Shown here: piece by piece, positions 21,827 through 30,372 of the stretch | Layout of the letters: each line of letters begins with the position of its first letter | Position numbering within the stretch: position 1 is the stretch's first letter | NCBI GenBank assembly: GCA_021851715.1 | Contig: JAJZCR010000028.1 | Location: 1 to 41,725 of the forward strand | DNA from: Planctomycetota bacterium | Lineage (GTDB): Bacteria; Planctomycetota; Phycisphaerae; WQYP01 | Direction: 5' to 3' | Length of the DNA stretch: 41,725 bases | The notes under the pieces: model-generated | The model's database searches: none | What the model was told of the DNA's origin: nothing | What the model saw: only the letters and a program-made list of their open reading frames with translations | Translations under genes and position numbers: made by a program

Positions 21827-24640
21827 ATGCGCATAACCGAAATAGAATCATGGCCCGCCATCGTCGCCATAGCGTGCCTGTTGGCGGCAAGACCGGCTAC
21901 CGGTGCCACCCCGCCACGCGCGACCCCGGCAATGGCCGCAGCCCAACTTGGTGCCGCTTCCCCGCCGCCCTCCATTATCATGTTGCCGCGACCTCAGCCG
22001 GTGTTTACGCCCCAGCAAATTGCTGCTTGGGTCGGCAAGCTCGGCAGCCCACACTCCGCCATCCGTCGCCAAGCCCAACGCCAACTCATCGCCGTCGGCA
22101 TTGCCGCCGTAGCTCCGCTTAAAACAGCGCTGGCGGGTTGGACCACACCGCAGATGCGCCGGGATATGCGCGAACTGCTCGGTGCCATCGCCCAGGCCCA
22201 GGCCATCCGGGGACCATTGGTAACGCTGAAGCTCTCCAACACAACGCTACGTATCATCCTCCAGCGGCTGTGCCGACAGGCGGGCCTGACGGCCCAGTTT
22301 GCCGGCACACGCCTGCAATGGACCACCCGGCGATTAAGCATCCACGTGCAGCGCCAGCCGTTTTGGAAAGTGATTCAGCGGGTTGCTTACGTGACCGGCA
22401 TAAGTCCCTGCGGCAACGACTTTTACATTCCCGCCGGATTTCTGAGCTTTTGCCGCAACGGCACGCTGGCCCGGCGCACGCCCGTTTATCGCCGCGGGGC
22501 TTTGCTGCTGGCGGTGCAATCATCTTCCGCCGGAGAAACCGCAACCTTCAGCGCCCCCTCGGGCCGACGCACCAGTGGCGGATTTAGCGTTGGCGTGATG
22601 GGGTTTTGGGCACCGGGAGGCACGGCCGTTGAGCAAGTCGGCCCGGTCCAATTTACGCAAGCCCTGGATAACCGCGGGAAATCGCTGCTGGCAGCGACGG
22701 TATCGCAATACTGCTATCAGAGCAATTCCCACGACGAGTTTTCGTTTGCGCCGCGGCTCCATTGGCCTTCACCCCACGCCACCAAACTCACCGTGCTGGC
22801 AGGGGAAGTGCCCATGGCGCTGGACATAGCTCCGCGAATCCGCCGCGTTTCCAACCTGAACTCCGGCAAAGCCGCGCTGAACCTGCATGGCCTGCATATT
22901 GTCATTGGCAAGCCTACGGATGTGGTGGCTGATCCACTCAATCCGCGCATCGGCCGTTGCCACATTCGAGTTTCGGTTTCGGCCAGCCCGCAGGCGCTGC
23001 TATCGCCGACCACGGCGGGGTTACTCCACGCCCTGCCGGTCGGCCAATCCTTTATTTTTGGCCCCGACATCGGCGGTGTCTTAGGCTTTAACAGTGCCGG
23101 CGGCCGTAAACTTTCCTGCCGCGTGGGCCGGCAATTCAAGGGGCCGAACTGGAGTTATATCATTCACATCCAGGGCGGCCTGCCGGTAACGACTTGGGTT
23201 AAACTTCCCACTCGTTTTATGCACGTGCGGGTACCGTTTGTATTCCACAACGTGCTGCTTCCCAAGGGTTGCAGCGGCGCTTCCAAGCCGGCCGCGGTAA
23301 CCAAAGCGGTTCATCATCCCCGGCCCGGCCCGGCCAGCCTGATCATGCCAGCCCACACCCCCAAGCACCCCGGAACTCCCGCCCCCGCTGATAGGATCGC
23401 CCGATGGATTGGCCAACTCAAAAGCGCCAATGCCCAGCGCCAGGATGCGGCTCGTCGGCACTTGATCCGCACAGGCCCGGCCGCCATTCCCGCCCTTCGC
23501 CAGGCCATACGCATGGCCCGCCCCCGATTATTTCGCGCCCGGCTCGTCTCCACAGTCGATGGTATTGAGACGGCCAACATCCTGCGCGGTCCGCTGGTGA
23601 CGCTGCAATTACCCCACCCCACGGTCCAGAGAGTGGTCCGCCGATTGTGCTTGCAGGCCGGCCTCATCGCGCACGTCGGCCCACTACGCCCTGTGCAGCT
23701 TGCTTCCTGTAACGTCCATCGCCAGCCGTTTTGGCGCGTGCTCAAGCAACTGGCCCACCTCACTGGAATCGGTCCTACGGGAAACATGTACAACAGTTAC
23801 CAGCCGACGTTCGGTTTTAACAGCCTCTTGGCAGACGATGTCCCCATATCCATCCATGGGGCCGGGGCCGTAGTGCTCAACGCAGTGCACCGTTTTGAGA
23901 ATCACTGGCTGATCAACGTGGATCCCAGCAATCCGCGGCGCGGCTTCCATGCTCACTTTTTTGTGCTATGGGCTTCCACCAAAAACCATATTCTGGAACA
24001 AATAGGCCCTTTGTACGGCACCGAAACACTCACCGACGCCCACAGCAAAGTGCTGCTGGCCGCCGCCGTTAAAACCACGCAAAACTGCTGGCCGCAGACA
24101 CCGCAAGATGGCGTATTCCCCCTGACGGTGGCTTTGCATTGGCCGCCGTTGCAGGCTGCGTCTTTGGCCCTGCGCGGATGGGTCCGCGTTTACCTGTCCA
24201 GCAATATACGTACTCTGCACGTAAACAACCTGGGCTTCGGCCACGCCGCCATTCAGGATCAGGGCATGAATCTGGTATTCGGCACGTTCAAAAAAATTCC
24301 CGGCGGCTGGCAAATACCCCTGCACATCAGCGCAATTCAAGATTTTTTTTACCACGGAAAAACCCATCATTGGCTGGCTTTGGCTCAGATTCCCATTGAA
24401 CAGCGTTTTACCAACGATCTTTTTGGCGGCCAGGAACTACGGCTGTACAGTGCCCACGGCCACCATTTGCGTATCATCGCCCATGCCGGTGGCCCAGTGC
24501 TCAGCCGCGGCTGGGGCTATTACCGGTACACCATCAATGTTGTCGGCGGCAAGCCCGCCCGCGCCAACATCCGCTTTTTTACACGCACGATGCTGGTCAA
24601 ATTGCCTTTTAATTTCCGGCACCTGCCGGTCCCACGGTAA
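21827..24640 (+). CDS. Secreted HEAT-like paralogue 4, internally duplicated
   Basis: A 937-aa protein made of two copies of the unit seen in paralogues 1-3. Unit 1 (about residues 1-480) has the signal peptide, SIIMLPRPQPVFTPQQIAAW, RGPLVTLKLSNTTLRIILQR, QRQPFWKVIQRVAYVTGISP and VPFVFHNVLLPK. Unit 2 (about residues 500-937) restarts with ASLIMPAHTPKHPG, then RIARWIGQLKSANAQRQDAA, RGPLVTLQLPHPTVQRVVRR, HRQPFWRVLKQLAHLTGIGP and ends LPFNFRHLPVPR. Unit 2 lacks its own signal peptide, as expected for a gene fusion by tandem duplication. AAGGAG precedes ATG 21827 and it begins 28 bp after paralogue 3. It is the last gene of the cluster. Function is unknown. Confidence 0.8.
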   Translation: MRITEIESWPAIVAIACLLAARPATGATPPRATPAMAAAQLGAASPPPSIIMLPRPQPVFTPQQIAAWVGKLGSPHSAIRRQAQRQLIAVGIAAVAPLKTALAGWTTPQMRRDMRELLGAIAQAQAIRGPLVTLKLSNTTLRIILQRLCRQAGLTAQFAGTRLQWTTRRLSIHVQRQPFWKVIQRVAYVTGISPCGNDFYIPAGFLSFCRNGTLARRTPVYRRGALLLAVQSSSAGETATFSAPSGRRTSGGFSVGVMGFWAPGGTAVEQVGPVQFTQALDNRGKSLLAATVSQYCYQSNSHDEFSFAPRLHWPSPHATKLTVLAGEVPMALDIAPRIRRVSNLNSGKAALNLHGLHIVIGKPTDVVADPLNPRIGRCHIRVSVSASPQALLSPTTAGLLHALPVGQSFIFGPDIGGVLGFNSAGGRKLSCRVGRQFKGPNWSYIIHIQGGLPVTTWVKLPTRFMHVRVPFVFHNVLLPKGCSGASKPAAVTKAVHHPRPGPASLIMPAHTPKHPGTPAPADRIARWIGQLKSANAQRQDAARRHLIRTGPAAIPALRQAIRMARPRLFRARLVSTVDGIETANILRGPLVTLQLPHPTVQRVVRRLCLQAGLIAHVGPLRPVQLASCNVHRQPFWRVLKQLAHLTGIGPTGNMYNSYQPTFGFNSLLADDVPISIHGAGAVVLNAVHRFENHWLINVDPSNPRRGFHAHFFVLWASTKNHILEQIGPLYGTETLTDAHSKVLLAAAVKTTQNCWPQTPQDGVFPLTVALHWPPLQAASLALRGWVRVYLSSNIRTLHVNNLGFGHAAIQDQGMNLVFGTFKKIPGGWQIPLHISAIQDFFYHGKTHHWLALAQIPIEQRFTNDLFGGQELRLYSAHGHHLRIIAHAGGPVLSRGWGYYRYTINVVGGKPARANIRFFTRTMLVKLPFNFRHLPVPR

Positions 24641-24726
24641 GGAAAATCATCAAAGCAATCAGGATTCGCCCATGCCGACTTAACCTGAAACAGGGCCGGT
24701 GCGATGGCCCAAAGCGGTTGCGGGGC

Positions 24727-25701
24727 CTATTCCATCGCCAGCGTGCCCACGATTTCCCGCACGGAGCTTTTCCCCTTGCGCTGCAGATAACCGCGCAGAC
24801 CGTCGGCGATCTGCTGGGGAATGGACGGATCAATAAACAAGGCCGTTCCCACCGCCACCGCCGAGGCCCCGGCCAAAATAAACTCTGCCGCATCCTGCCA
24901 GGTTTGAATGCCTCCCATTCCAATCAGCGGAATGTTGTGGGCCTTGGCCACCACGCTATACACGCGATGTACCATGTACACCGCAATGGGCTTTATTGCC
25001 GGCCCGCTTAAGCCGCCGGTGCCGTTGGCCAGCACCGGCCGGCCCTTTTCAATATCAACGGCCATCGCCGTGAAGGTATTCACCAGCGACAAACAATCCG
25101 CCCCGGCTTCCACCGCGGCCCGGGCGGTCAACGCGATATCCGTAACATTCGGCGAGAGTTTCACAATGAGCGTGCAGCGAGATACGCGCCGCCGCACATG
25201 TGCCACCAGTTCCGCCAGGCGCACGGCATCGGTGCCAAAAGAAAGGCCGCTTTTGACATTCGGGCAACTTACATTCAACTCAATTCCCGCCACCACCGGC
25301 ACCTGTTGATCCAGTATTTGGGCCACATCGGCATAATCATCCATGCTCCAACCGGGAACGTTGACGATCACCGGTATGCCCATTTTCTGCAAAATGGGAA
25401 TCTTTTCAGCCAAAAACCGTTCCAATCCGATGTTGGCCAGGCCAATGGCGTTAAGCATCCCGGCACGGGTTTCGACCACGCGATAACTTTCGTTGCCGGG
25501 CCGCGGCTGCTTGCTGATGGATTTGGTAACAAAGGCTCCAAGCTTGGATAAATCGGCAAAGTTGGCATACTCATCCGCGTAGCCGCACGTGCCGGAGGCC
25601 GTCATGACCGGGTTAGCCATCCGCAAATTCTTAAGGTGCACCGAAAGGTCCGGTGTCGGTACAGTGCCGGGCGCATTTAAATTGTCGATCGTGGTTGACA
25701 T
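24727..25701 (-). CDS. pyrD: Dihydroorotate dehydrogenase, class 1B type
   Basis: A 324-aa flavoenzyme oxidising dihydroorotate to orotate in pyrimidine synthesis. Motifs: MTASGTCGYADEYANF near residues 33-48, NAIGLANIGLERFL near 84-97, ELNVSCPNVKSG at 141-152 with C146 the catalytic base, IVKLSPNVTDI, NGTGGLSGPAIKPIAV and GMGGIQTWQDAAEFI. Class 1B enzymes use Cys and normally pair with PyrK for NAD-linked electron transfer; pyrK is not adjacent. ATG 25701 was chosen by homology; the open frame extends far upstream to 25998. It stands alone on the minus strand. Confidence 0.94.
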   Translation of the reverse strand: MSTTIDNLNAPGTVPTPDLSVHLKNLRMANPVMTASGTCGYADEYANFADLSKLGAFVTKSISKQPRPGNESYRVVETRAGMLNAIGLANIGLERFLAEKIPILQKMGIPVIVNVPGWSMDDYADVAQILDQQVPVVAGIELNVSCPNVKSGLSFGTDAVRLAELVAHVRRRVSRCTLIVKLSPNVTDIALTARAAVEAGADCLSLVNTFTAMAVDIEKGRPVLANGTGGLSGPAIKPIAVYMVHRVYSVVAKAHNIPLIGMGGIQTWQDAAEFILAGASAVAVGTALFIDPSIPQQIADGLRGYLQRKGKSSVREIVGTLAME

Positions 25702-26193
25702 TATGGTTAGTTTGCCAAGGACACCTGCGAAAGTAAAGGGCAGGCTCCGGCCGGCGGGCATGAAGCCTAGCCCGCACTTAATCACCGCCGATAACCGGCC
25801 GACGGCCTGCAACAACGACTCCTGGCTGCTTTTCCCCAACTGGTAGCCCCGAGGCCGCCCATAAAAATCGGCCCTGCGGCGAGGCCGGCCATAATCGCAA
25901 AATATCTCTGTAAAAAATTTAACTTCCACCGTGCTTTCGGCTGATAGTAAAACCAGCAAGTGCGAGATCACTGTTGGCTGAAAAATAATCTCCGGCAAAA
26001 AGGGTTGGAGTTGTCAAGTTGAGACGAGCGAGGAGAATCATTTTATCGGGGTAATCAACCCCAGCAATTTCTTCTCACGCGAAGTAAAAAAAAGCGTTTT
26101 CGCAAGTCCGGTGTACCGGGCTGTCGCTTGAATATTCGTCTAAGACGGCGGCGATTTGTGTATTCTGTGCCGTCCCAGGCAGGGAGAGTTTAT
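25702..26193. other. Divergent intergenic region between pyrD and PEP-CTERM gene
   Basis: About 490 bp serving as upstream region for both genes. No gene is convincing; the open frames here are extensions of pyrD and of the PEP-CTERM gene. No promoter pair with good spacing was found. Confidence 0.35.
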
Positions 26194-26949
26194 ATGTTGT
26201 GTTTTCGCAGTATGCTCATCAGTGCGTCCTTGGTGGCCCTTGCCGGTGTCACGGCTCCGGCGGTCAGTGCGGATATCATCCAGACATTTTCCGTAACCAA
26301 CGCCTATGTCGGCGATGGAACCAACCTGGCCAATGCCACCATTGCTTTTGATGTTAGCGCCGTCAGCAACACCATCAGTGTGACCATCACCAACGCCAGC
26401 GTGATGCACGCCTCCAATGAATTATTGCGCAGCGTCAGCTTTGGTGTGCAGACCAATGGAAGCACCGCACCCAGTTCACCGAGCGATCTGGCCTTGTATA
26501 ACGGCCAGAGTGTGACCGTGGCTTCCGATGGGACCGCCACCACTACGCCGCTCTCCGGTTTTTCCGCGTTGGGTTCCAACGCGTGGACGATTTCGTCGTC
26601 AACCACCGGGCCGGGCAATGCCAACACCTTTCTTTTAACCAGCAGCGGACCTAAATACCTGGTCATCGGGCCTTCGCCGTATATCGATGCCAATTCCAGC
26701 ATCGACGGGAACAACGCCCATAGTGTCTTTCTGGGTAACAGCCCGACCTTTACCTTCCACCTGCAGAATCTTGCCATTGCGGACAGTATTAACAATGTAG
26801 TCATCGGCTTTGGAACCGGGTCCGATGTGGTATCGGCCAGTTTGTTTAATTCCACCACCGTCACCGTTCCCGAGACTTCTACCCTGGCCTTATTGGCAGT
26901 GTGTTCGAGTTTATTACTGGTACGCCGCCGGAGGCCGCTCCCGGCCTGA
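26194..26949 (+). CDS. Secreted protein with PEP-CTERM-like sorting signal
   Basis: A 251-aa protein. A signal peptide (about residues 1-27, ending near VSADI) is followed by a Thr/Ser/Asn-rich beta-type body. The C-terminus reads VPETSTLALLAVCSSLLLVRRRRP: a PEP-like motif, a hydrophobic helix and an Arg cluster, the layout recognised by exosortase/archaeosortase-type enzymes. The middle Pro-Glu-Thr replaces the standard Pro-Glu-Pro. GGGAGAG precedes ATG 26194. Such proteins are exported and often become part of the extracellular matrix. The body matches no domain I know. A terminator follows. Confidence 0.8.
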   Translation: MLCFRSMLISASLVALAGVTAPAVSADIIQTFSVTNAYVGDGTNLANATIAFDVSAVSNTISVTITNASVMHASNELLRSVSFGVQTNGSTAPSSPSDLALYNGQSVTVASDGTATTTPLSGFSALGSNAWTISSSTTGPGNANTFLLTSSGPKYLVIGPSPYIDANSSIDGNNAHSVFLGNSPTFTFHLQNLAIADSINNVVIGFGTGSDVVSASLFNSTTVTVPETSTLALLAVCSSLLLVRRRRPLPA

Positions 26950-26989
26950 CGAGCTTACCGTTTTACCGAGCCCGCCTTTTTCACGCTCC

Positions 26990-27027
26990 ACGCCCCGGGG
27001 TTGATTCCACTCCGGGGCGTCCTTTTT
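26990..27027 (+). terminator. Rho-independent terminator after the PEP-CTERM gene
   Basis: ACGCCCCGG ... CCGGGGCGT is a perfect 9-bp stem with a 13-base loop, followed by CCTTTTT. It also lies at the 3' side of the convergent FAD oxidoreductase gene. Confidence 0.9.
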
Positions 27028-27052
27028 GCGCCGGCGGTCGTAACCACCTGAA

Positions 27053-28654
27053 TTATCCCGGCACTATGCCGGCCGCCACCAGCCGTGAGCGCAGCAGGGA
27101 ATAATCCACCGCCTGTACGGCACACCGCGCGCTAAGAGCGCTGTGGGCGGCATTTGCCGCCACCTCACCAAGCGCCATGAACACCGGCTCCATGCGCACC
27201 GATCCATAAGCAATGTGTGACGCGGACACACACACCGGCACCAGCAGATTTTCACATTCACCGTTGCGCGGCACTATGGACCGGTAGGAAATGCCATAAG
27301 GTCCGGCGCAAGACACCTGCACATCGCCTTCATTGAGAACACGGGCCTGACCTGCATCAATTTTGACGAACCGGCTGCAGTTGTGCGAATCCATCCCATA
27401 ACTGCCCATGGCCACTGGATCCGGGCAACGCCGCGCCAGGCGGCAATCGTGCTCGGTCAATACGTAATCGGCAACCATGCGGCGGGCTTCACGAACGTAA
27501 AGCTGGTGCGGCCAGTGGCCGGTGGAGGTGAATTCGTCCCGGGCCAGGCCCCAACGCACATAGGCATCACGATAGCGCTGTGGAATTTCCGGGCAGTTGG
27601 CCATATGCCAATAAAAACCCGCCTGGTAGCGTACGTGATTTTGAAAAATCCGTTCACGCTTAGCATAATCACCCCGCGGCCAGTCGCAACTGGCACCGAT
27701 AAAATCGCTGGACACCGGACCGTGGTTGTTGGTGTCCGTTTTATGAAAACCTCCGGCGGTACGCGGCGCGAGAATGTCAAACTTGGTCGGCACCGCATCC
27801 CCGGAAGATCCCGGAAGTTGATCGTTGTACGCGTCTTTCTCGCCCTGGAACCAGCGTGTGGCCAACACGTAGTCGTCCGGGTTAAATCCGGCGGGCCTGG
27901 CCCAGTCCACCCGCAGCGCCGGATCATCCGTCATGCACACCCGAAAGCAGTAGGCCTGCACACGAGAATCGCCCTGACCCTGCCGCAGGGACAGGTCTTC
28001 ATCCACAATGCCCGGCAGCAGGCCGCTGCGAATATCGCCTGGCCGTACGTACGGATCAACCGGATGGCTGAACTGGTGCAGGTTACGTACCTGAATACCG
28101 TTAAACGTTTCGCCGTAAACAGCATTGCCCTCGCGTCCAACCGTATGGCTGACCCCAGCCAGGGCGAGCAAATCACCTTCATACGTCGCGTCAATAAACA
28201 CATCTCCATGCACCTGCAGTCCGCCGAGCATGGTGATCATGGCGATCCGCCGGCCATCCATCGTTACCGTTTCCAGATATGCACCGGTTTGCACCGGCAC
28301 CTGGACCTCGGCCAGCATCTGCTGCATCACTTCCGCGGCCACTCGAGGCTCAAAAGACCATATTTCGCTAAGTCCGTAGGTCCGGCCCACATCCTGGTAG
28401 AACCTGCGGGCCATGCCGCTGATGACGCCTTTGTTACCATGATCAGTCCAGCCCAGACCTCCGGTGGTCAGGCCGCCAAGGTGTTTACCGGGGTGCAGGA
28501 GCAATGTGCTGTGGCCGAGCCGCCGGGCGGCAACTGCCGCAAAAACGCCTGCGGATGTTCCGCCATACACAACCACCTGGGCATGAATGGTTTGGGGCTG
28601 CGTTGGAATCCAGGAATCGGCAAAATAATGCAGGCCGGGAAAGTTCTCCGCCAT
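27053..28654 (-). CDS. FAD-dependent oxidoreductase (PF12831 type)
   Basis: A 533-aa protein. The dinucleotide-binding motif VVVYGGTSAGVFAAVAARRL lies near residues 26-45, followed by LLHPGKHLGGLTTGGLGWTD and, further on, GDVFIDATYEGDLLALAGVS, both typical of the FAD_oxidored family that is abundant in Planctomycetota. Several members are linked to glycan or sugar degradation, but the substrate is not predictable. ATG 28654 was chosen because AGGAG lies seven bases upstream; in-frame ATG 28672 and a longer frame to 28771 overlap the upstream gene's end. No signal peptide is obvious. It lies 58 bp downstream of the trpG/pabA-type gene in the same direction. Confidence 0.85.
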   Translation of the reverse strand: MAENFPGLHYFADSWIPTQPQTIHAQVVVYGGTSAGVFAAVAARRLGHSTLLLHPGKHLGGLTTGGLGWTDHGNKGVISGMARRFYQDVGRTYGLSEIWSFEPRVAAEVMQQMLAEVQVPVQTGAYLETVTMDGRRIAMITMLGGLQVHGDVFIDATYEGDLLALAGVSHTVGREGNAVYGETFNGIQVRNLHQFSHPVDPYVRPGDIRSGLLPGIVDEDLSLRQGQGDSRVQAYCFRVCMTDDPALRVDWARPAGFNPDDYVLATRWFQGEKDAYNDQLPGSSGDAVPTKFDILAPRTAGGFHKTDTNNHGPVSSDFIGASCDWPRGDYAKRERIFQNHVRYQAGFYWHMANCPEIPQRYRDAYVRWGLARDEFTSTGHWPHQLYVREARRMVADYVLTEHDCRLARRCPDPVAMGSYGMDSHNCSRFVKIDAGQARVLNEGDVQVSCAGPYGISYRSIVPRNGECENLLVPVCVSASHIAYGSVRMEPVFMALGEVAANAAHSALSARCAVQAVDYSLLRSRLVAAGIVPG

Positions 28655-28712
28655 CAGCGATCTCCTGTTCATGAAGTTGAGTGACAAATCACACCCGTCA
28701 TCTACGGGCAGC

Positions 28713-29303
28713 CTATGGGCTAACCAAATGACTCTTAATCGCAAGAAAGTTTGCCAACAGGCGATTTCCATCTTCCGTCAAAAAACTCTCCGGATGAAAC
28801 TGCACCCCGTGCAATGGCCAGCACCGGTGCCGCACGCCCATGATTTCTTTTTCTTCAGTCCAGGCACAAACCACAAAATCTTCCGACAGTGTGCCGGCCC
28901 GAATAACCAGGCTGTGATAACGCGTGGCGGAAAACGGATTGGGCATACCCGCAAAAACTCCCTGCCCGTCATGGTGGATCGGCGAAGTTTTGCCGTGCAT
29001 CAGGCGCCAGTTGCGCTCCACCACGGCCCCGTAAGTATGGCCGATACATTGATGGCCCAGGCAAACGCCCAAGATGGGTATGCTCGGCGCAAAGGCTTGC
29101 AGCACGCTGTTGCTGATACCGGCTTCACGCGGAGTGCAGGGACCCGGTGAAATGATGATACGGTCAGGCTGGAGCTTGGCAATTGTTTCCACGGTGACTT
29201 TGTCATTACGAAACACTTCGATGTGGTAATTAGCATTCAATTCACCAATGCACTGCACCAAGTTGTAGGTAAAAGAGTCATAATTATCGATCAGCACAAT
29301 CAT
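28713..29303 (-). CDS. trpG: Anthranilate/aminodeoxychorismate synthase component II (glutamine amidotransferase)
   Basis: A 196-aa class I glutamine amidotransferase. It begins MIVLIDNYDSFTYNLVQ, contains ISPGPCTPREAG near residues 51-62, the catalytic GVCLGHQ with C81, and H170/E172 in VQFHPES. It supplies ammonia from glutamine to TrpE or PabB. TrpG and PabA proteins cannot be told apart by eye and one protein often serves both; no trpE/pabB is in the window. It is the first gene next to the AT-rich candidate origin. Length is normal (about 190-200 aa). Confidence 0.9.
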   Translation of the reverse strand: MIVLIDNYDSFTYNLVQCIGELNANYHIEVFRNDKVTVETIAKLQPDRIIISPGPCTPREAGISNSVLQAFAPSIPILGVCLGHQCIGHTYGAVVERNWRLMHGKTSPIHHDGQGVFAGMPNPFSATRYHSLVIRAGTLSEDFVVCAWTEEKEIMGVRHRCWPLHGVQFHPESFLTEDGNRLLANFLAIKSHLVSP

Positions 29304-29520
29304 AAAGGCAGATTATACGCAGATGATGGCACGTTGTGCCACCTGATCGACACGCCAGGCAAACAGATTCGTCGGCAACCCGCAACTCCAAGATTTCTCT
29401 GTGCCTAGCCAGATGTACGAATATATACCACACATGCGACAAAACTTTTGAGAACCACCCTAGTTGATAAATCAACCACAACCGCTTCACCCGACCCTGT
29501 CAACAATAATGTTAATGGCT

Positions 29521-29529
29521 TGTGGATAA
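29521..29529 (-). promoter_or_regulatory. DnaA box 1
   Basis: Perfect TTATCCACA on the minus strand (TGTGGATAA on plus). Confidence 0.75.
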
Positions 29530-29655
29530 ACTATCGTCAATTGGTCTTATAACATAATGAAAATCAATGCTTTACAGAATTTTCTTAAATATTCTTAACA
29601 CGATCTGTCGGCAACTTAAATATTCAACAGCCAATAATGTTCACACCCCAACAAT

Positions 29656-29664
29656 TTATCCACA
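29656..29664 (+). promoter_or_regulatory. DnaA box 2
   Basis: Perfect TTATCCACA on the plus strand, just before the most AT-rich block. Confidence 0.75.
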
Positions 29665-29844
29665 ATAACTCACATTAAAATATATAATATAAGTTTTAAT
29701 TTTATCATCTCTTACACGTTTAAATGAGGTTCATTTCCACATACCGACAGCCATCATCACTACCGCTACTATTTTAAATCATTAATAATATGCACGTCCC
29801 AGGCCCATACCCACCTGCTTTACGAAAAATATCGCTGTTTGAAT

Positions 29845-29853
29845 TGTGGATAA
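29845..29853 (-). promoter_or_regulatory. DnaA box 3
   Basis: Perfect TTATCCACA on the minus strand (TGTGGATAA on plus), 31 bp before the end of the dciA-like gene. Confidence 0.75.
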
Positions 29854-29883
29854 GATGTAAATAACCTGATTCATCCGGCCCTA

Positions 29884-30327
29884 TCAAAGCTGACTGCTGA
29901 TGGTTATTTTTACACGATAAACGGCCCCTTTGGATGCATTTTGGAGTCTGTTTAAAAGTCCTTGTCGCAGGTGGATATTTAGTTCCGCAGCAACCACCGC
30001 ATTCGAAGCTATGACATGCAAAACTCCACGCGTCAATGACACCAGCCGCGTGTATCGGCAAAGCTGAGGCGGCATCAGGGCGATCCAGTCTTCTGTAATG
30101 CTGCCCAGCAGCTTTCCGGGTTTTTCAATGTGTTGCTTAAACCAGTCTTGCAGAATTGGCCCGAGCGGAGCCGGAGGATTTTCGGCATTAACTCGCCGCA
30201 ACGATATTTGGCGCTGTAATGACAACGCCTGTGCGCGAACCTTTGCGTCCTCAATGGCCGTTGCCAATGATTCATCTTGGCCAGTTTTGCCTTTGCCAGG
30301 CTTAGGATTGGACTTTGGCCGCGCCAT
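29884..30327 (-). CDS. dciA: DciA-like protein (DUF721), helicase loader
   Basis: A 147-aa protein whose C-terminal half has the DUF721/DciA pattern: PLGPILQDWFKQHI, then LVSLTRGVLHVIASNAVVAA, ELNIHLRQGLLNRLQ and a final basic strand YRVKITI. DciA is the ancestral bacterial loader or operator of the replicative helicase DnaB in species lacking DnaC/DnaI. The N-terminal 40 residues are Lys/Arg-rich and probably flexible. It starts 45 bp after dnaN, in the same direction, and ends at the candidate origin. The assignment is by motif and context; sequence conservation in the family is low. Confidence 0.75.
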   Translation of the reverse strand: MARPKSNPKPGKGKTGQDESLATAIEDAKVRAQALSLQRQISLRRVNAENPPAPLGPILQDWFKQHIEKPGKLLGSITEDWIALMPPQLCRYTRLVSLTRGVLHVIASNAVVAAELNIHLRQGLLNRLQNASKGAVYRVKITISSQL

Positions 30328-30372
30328 GCCCGTAAACTCATTTCCTGCCGAGCGTTTCCGATTTAGTTGTCG

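Larger units (their letters stand above)
29304..29883. other. Candidate chromosomal replication origin (oriC)
   Basis: A 580-bp gene-free, clearly AT-rich gap beside dciA and dnaN. It holds three perfect DnaA boxes (TTATCCACA): 29521-29529 on the minus strand, 29656-29664 on the plus strand and 29845-29853 on the minus strand. Between them lie AT-rich blocks such as TTTTCTTAAATATTCTTAA (29580-29598) and the stretch around 29676-29706, suitable for unwinding. dnaA itself is not in the window. Confidence 0.65.

Noticed and set aside
25702..25998. Extended N-terminus of pyrD
   Set aside because: Conserved class 1B proteins start near ATG 25701 and the extension has no domain.
27383..28684. Plus-strand open frame of 433 codons
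   Set aside because: It lies opposite the FAD oxidoreductase gene, whose motifs and ribosome site are clear.
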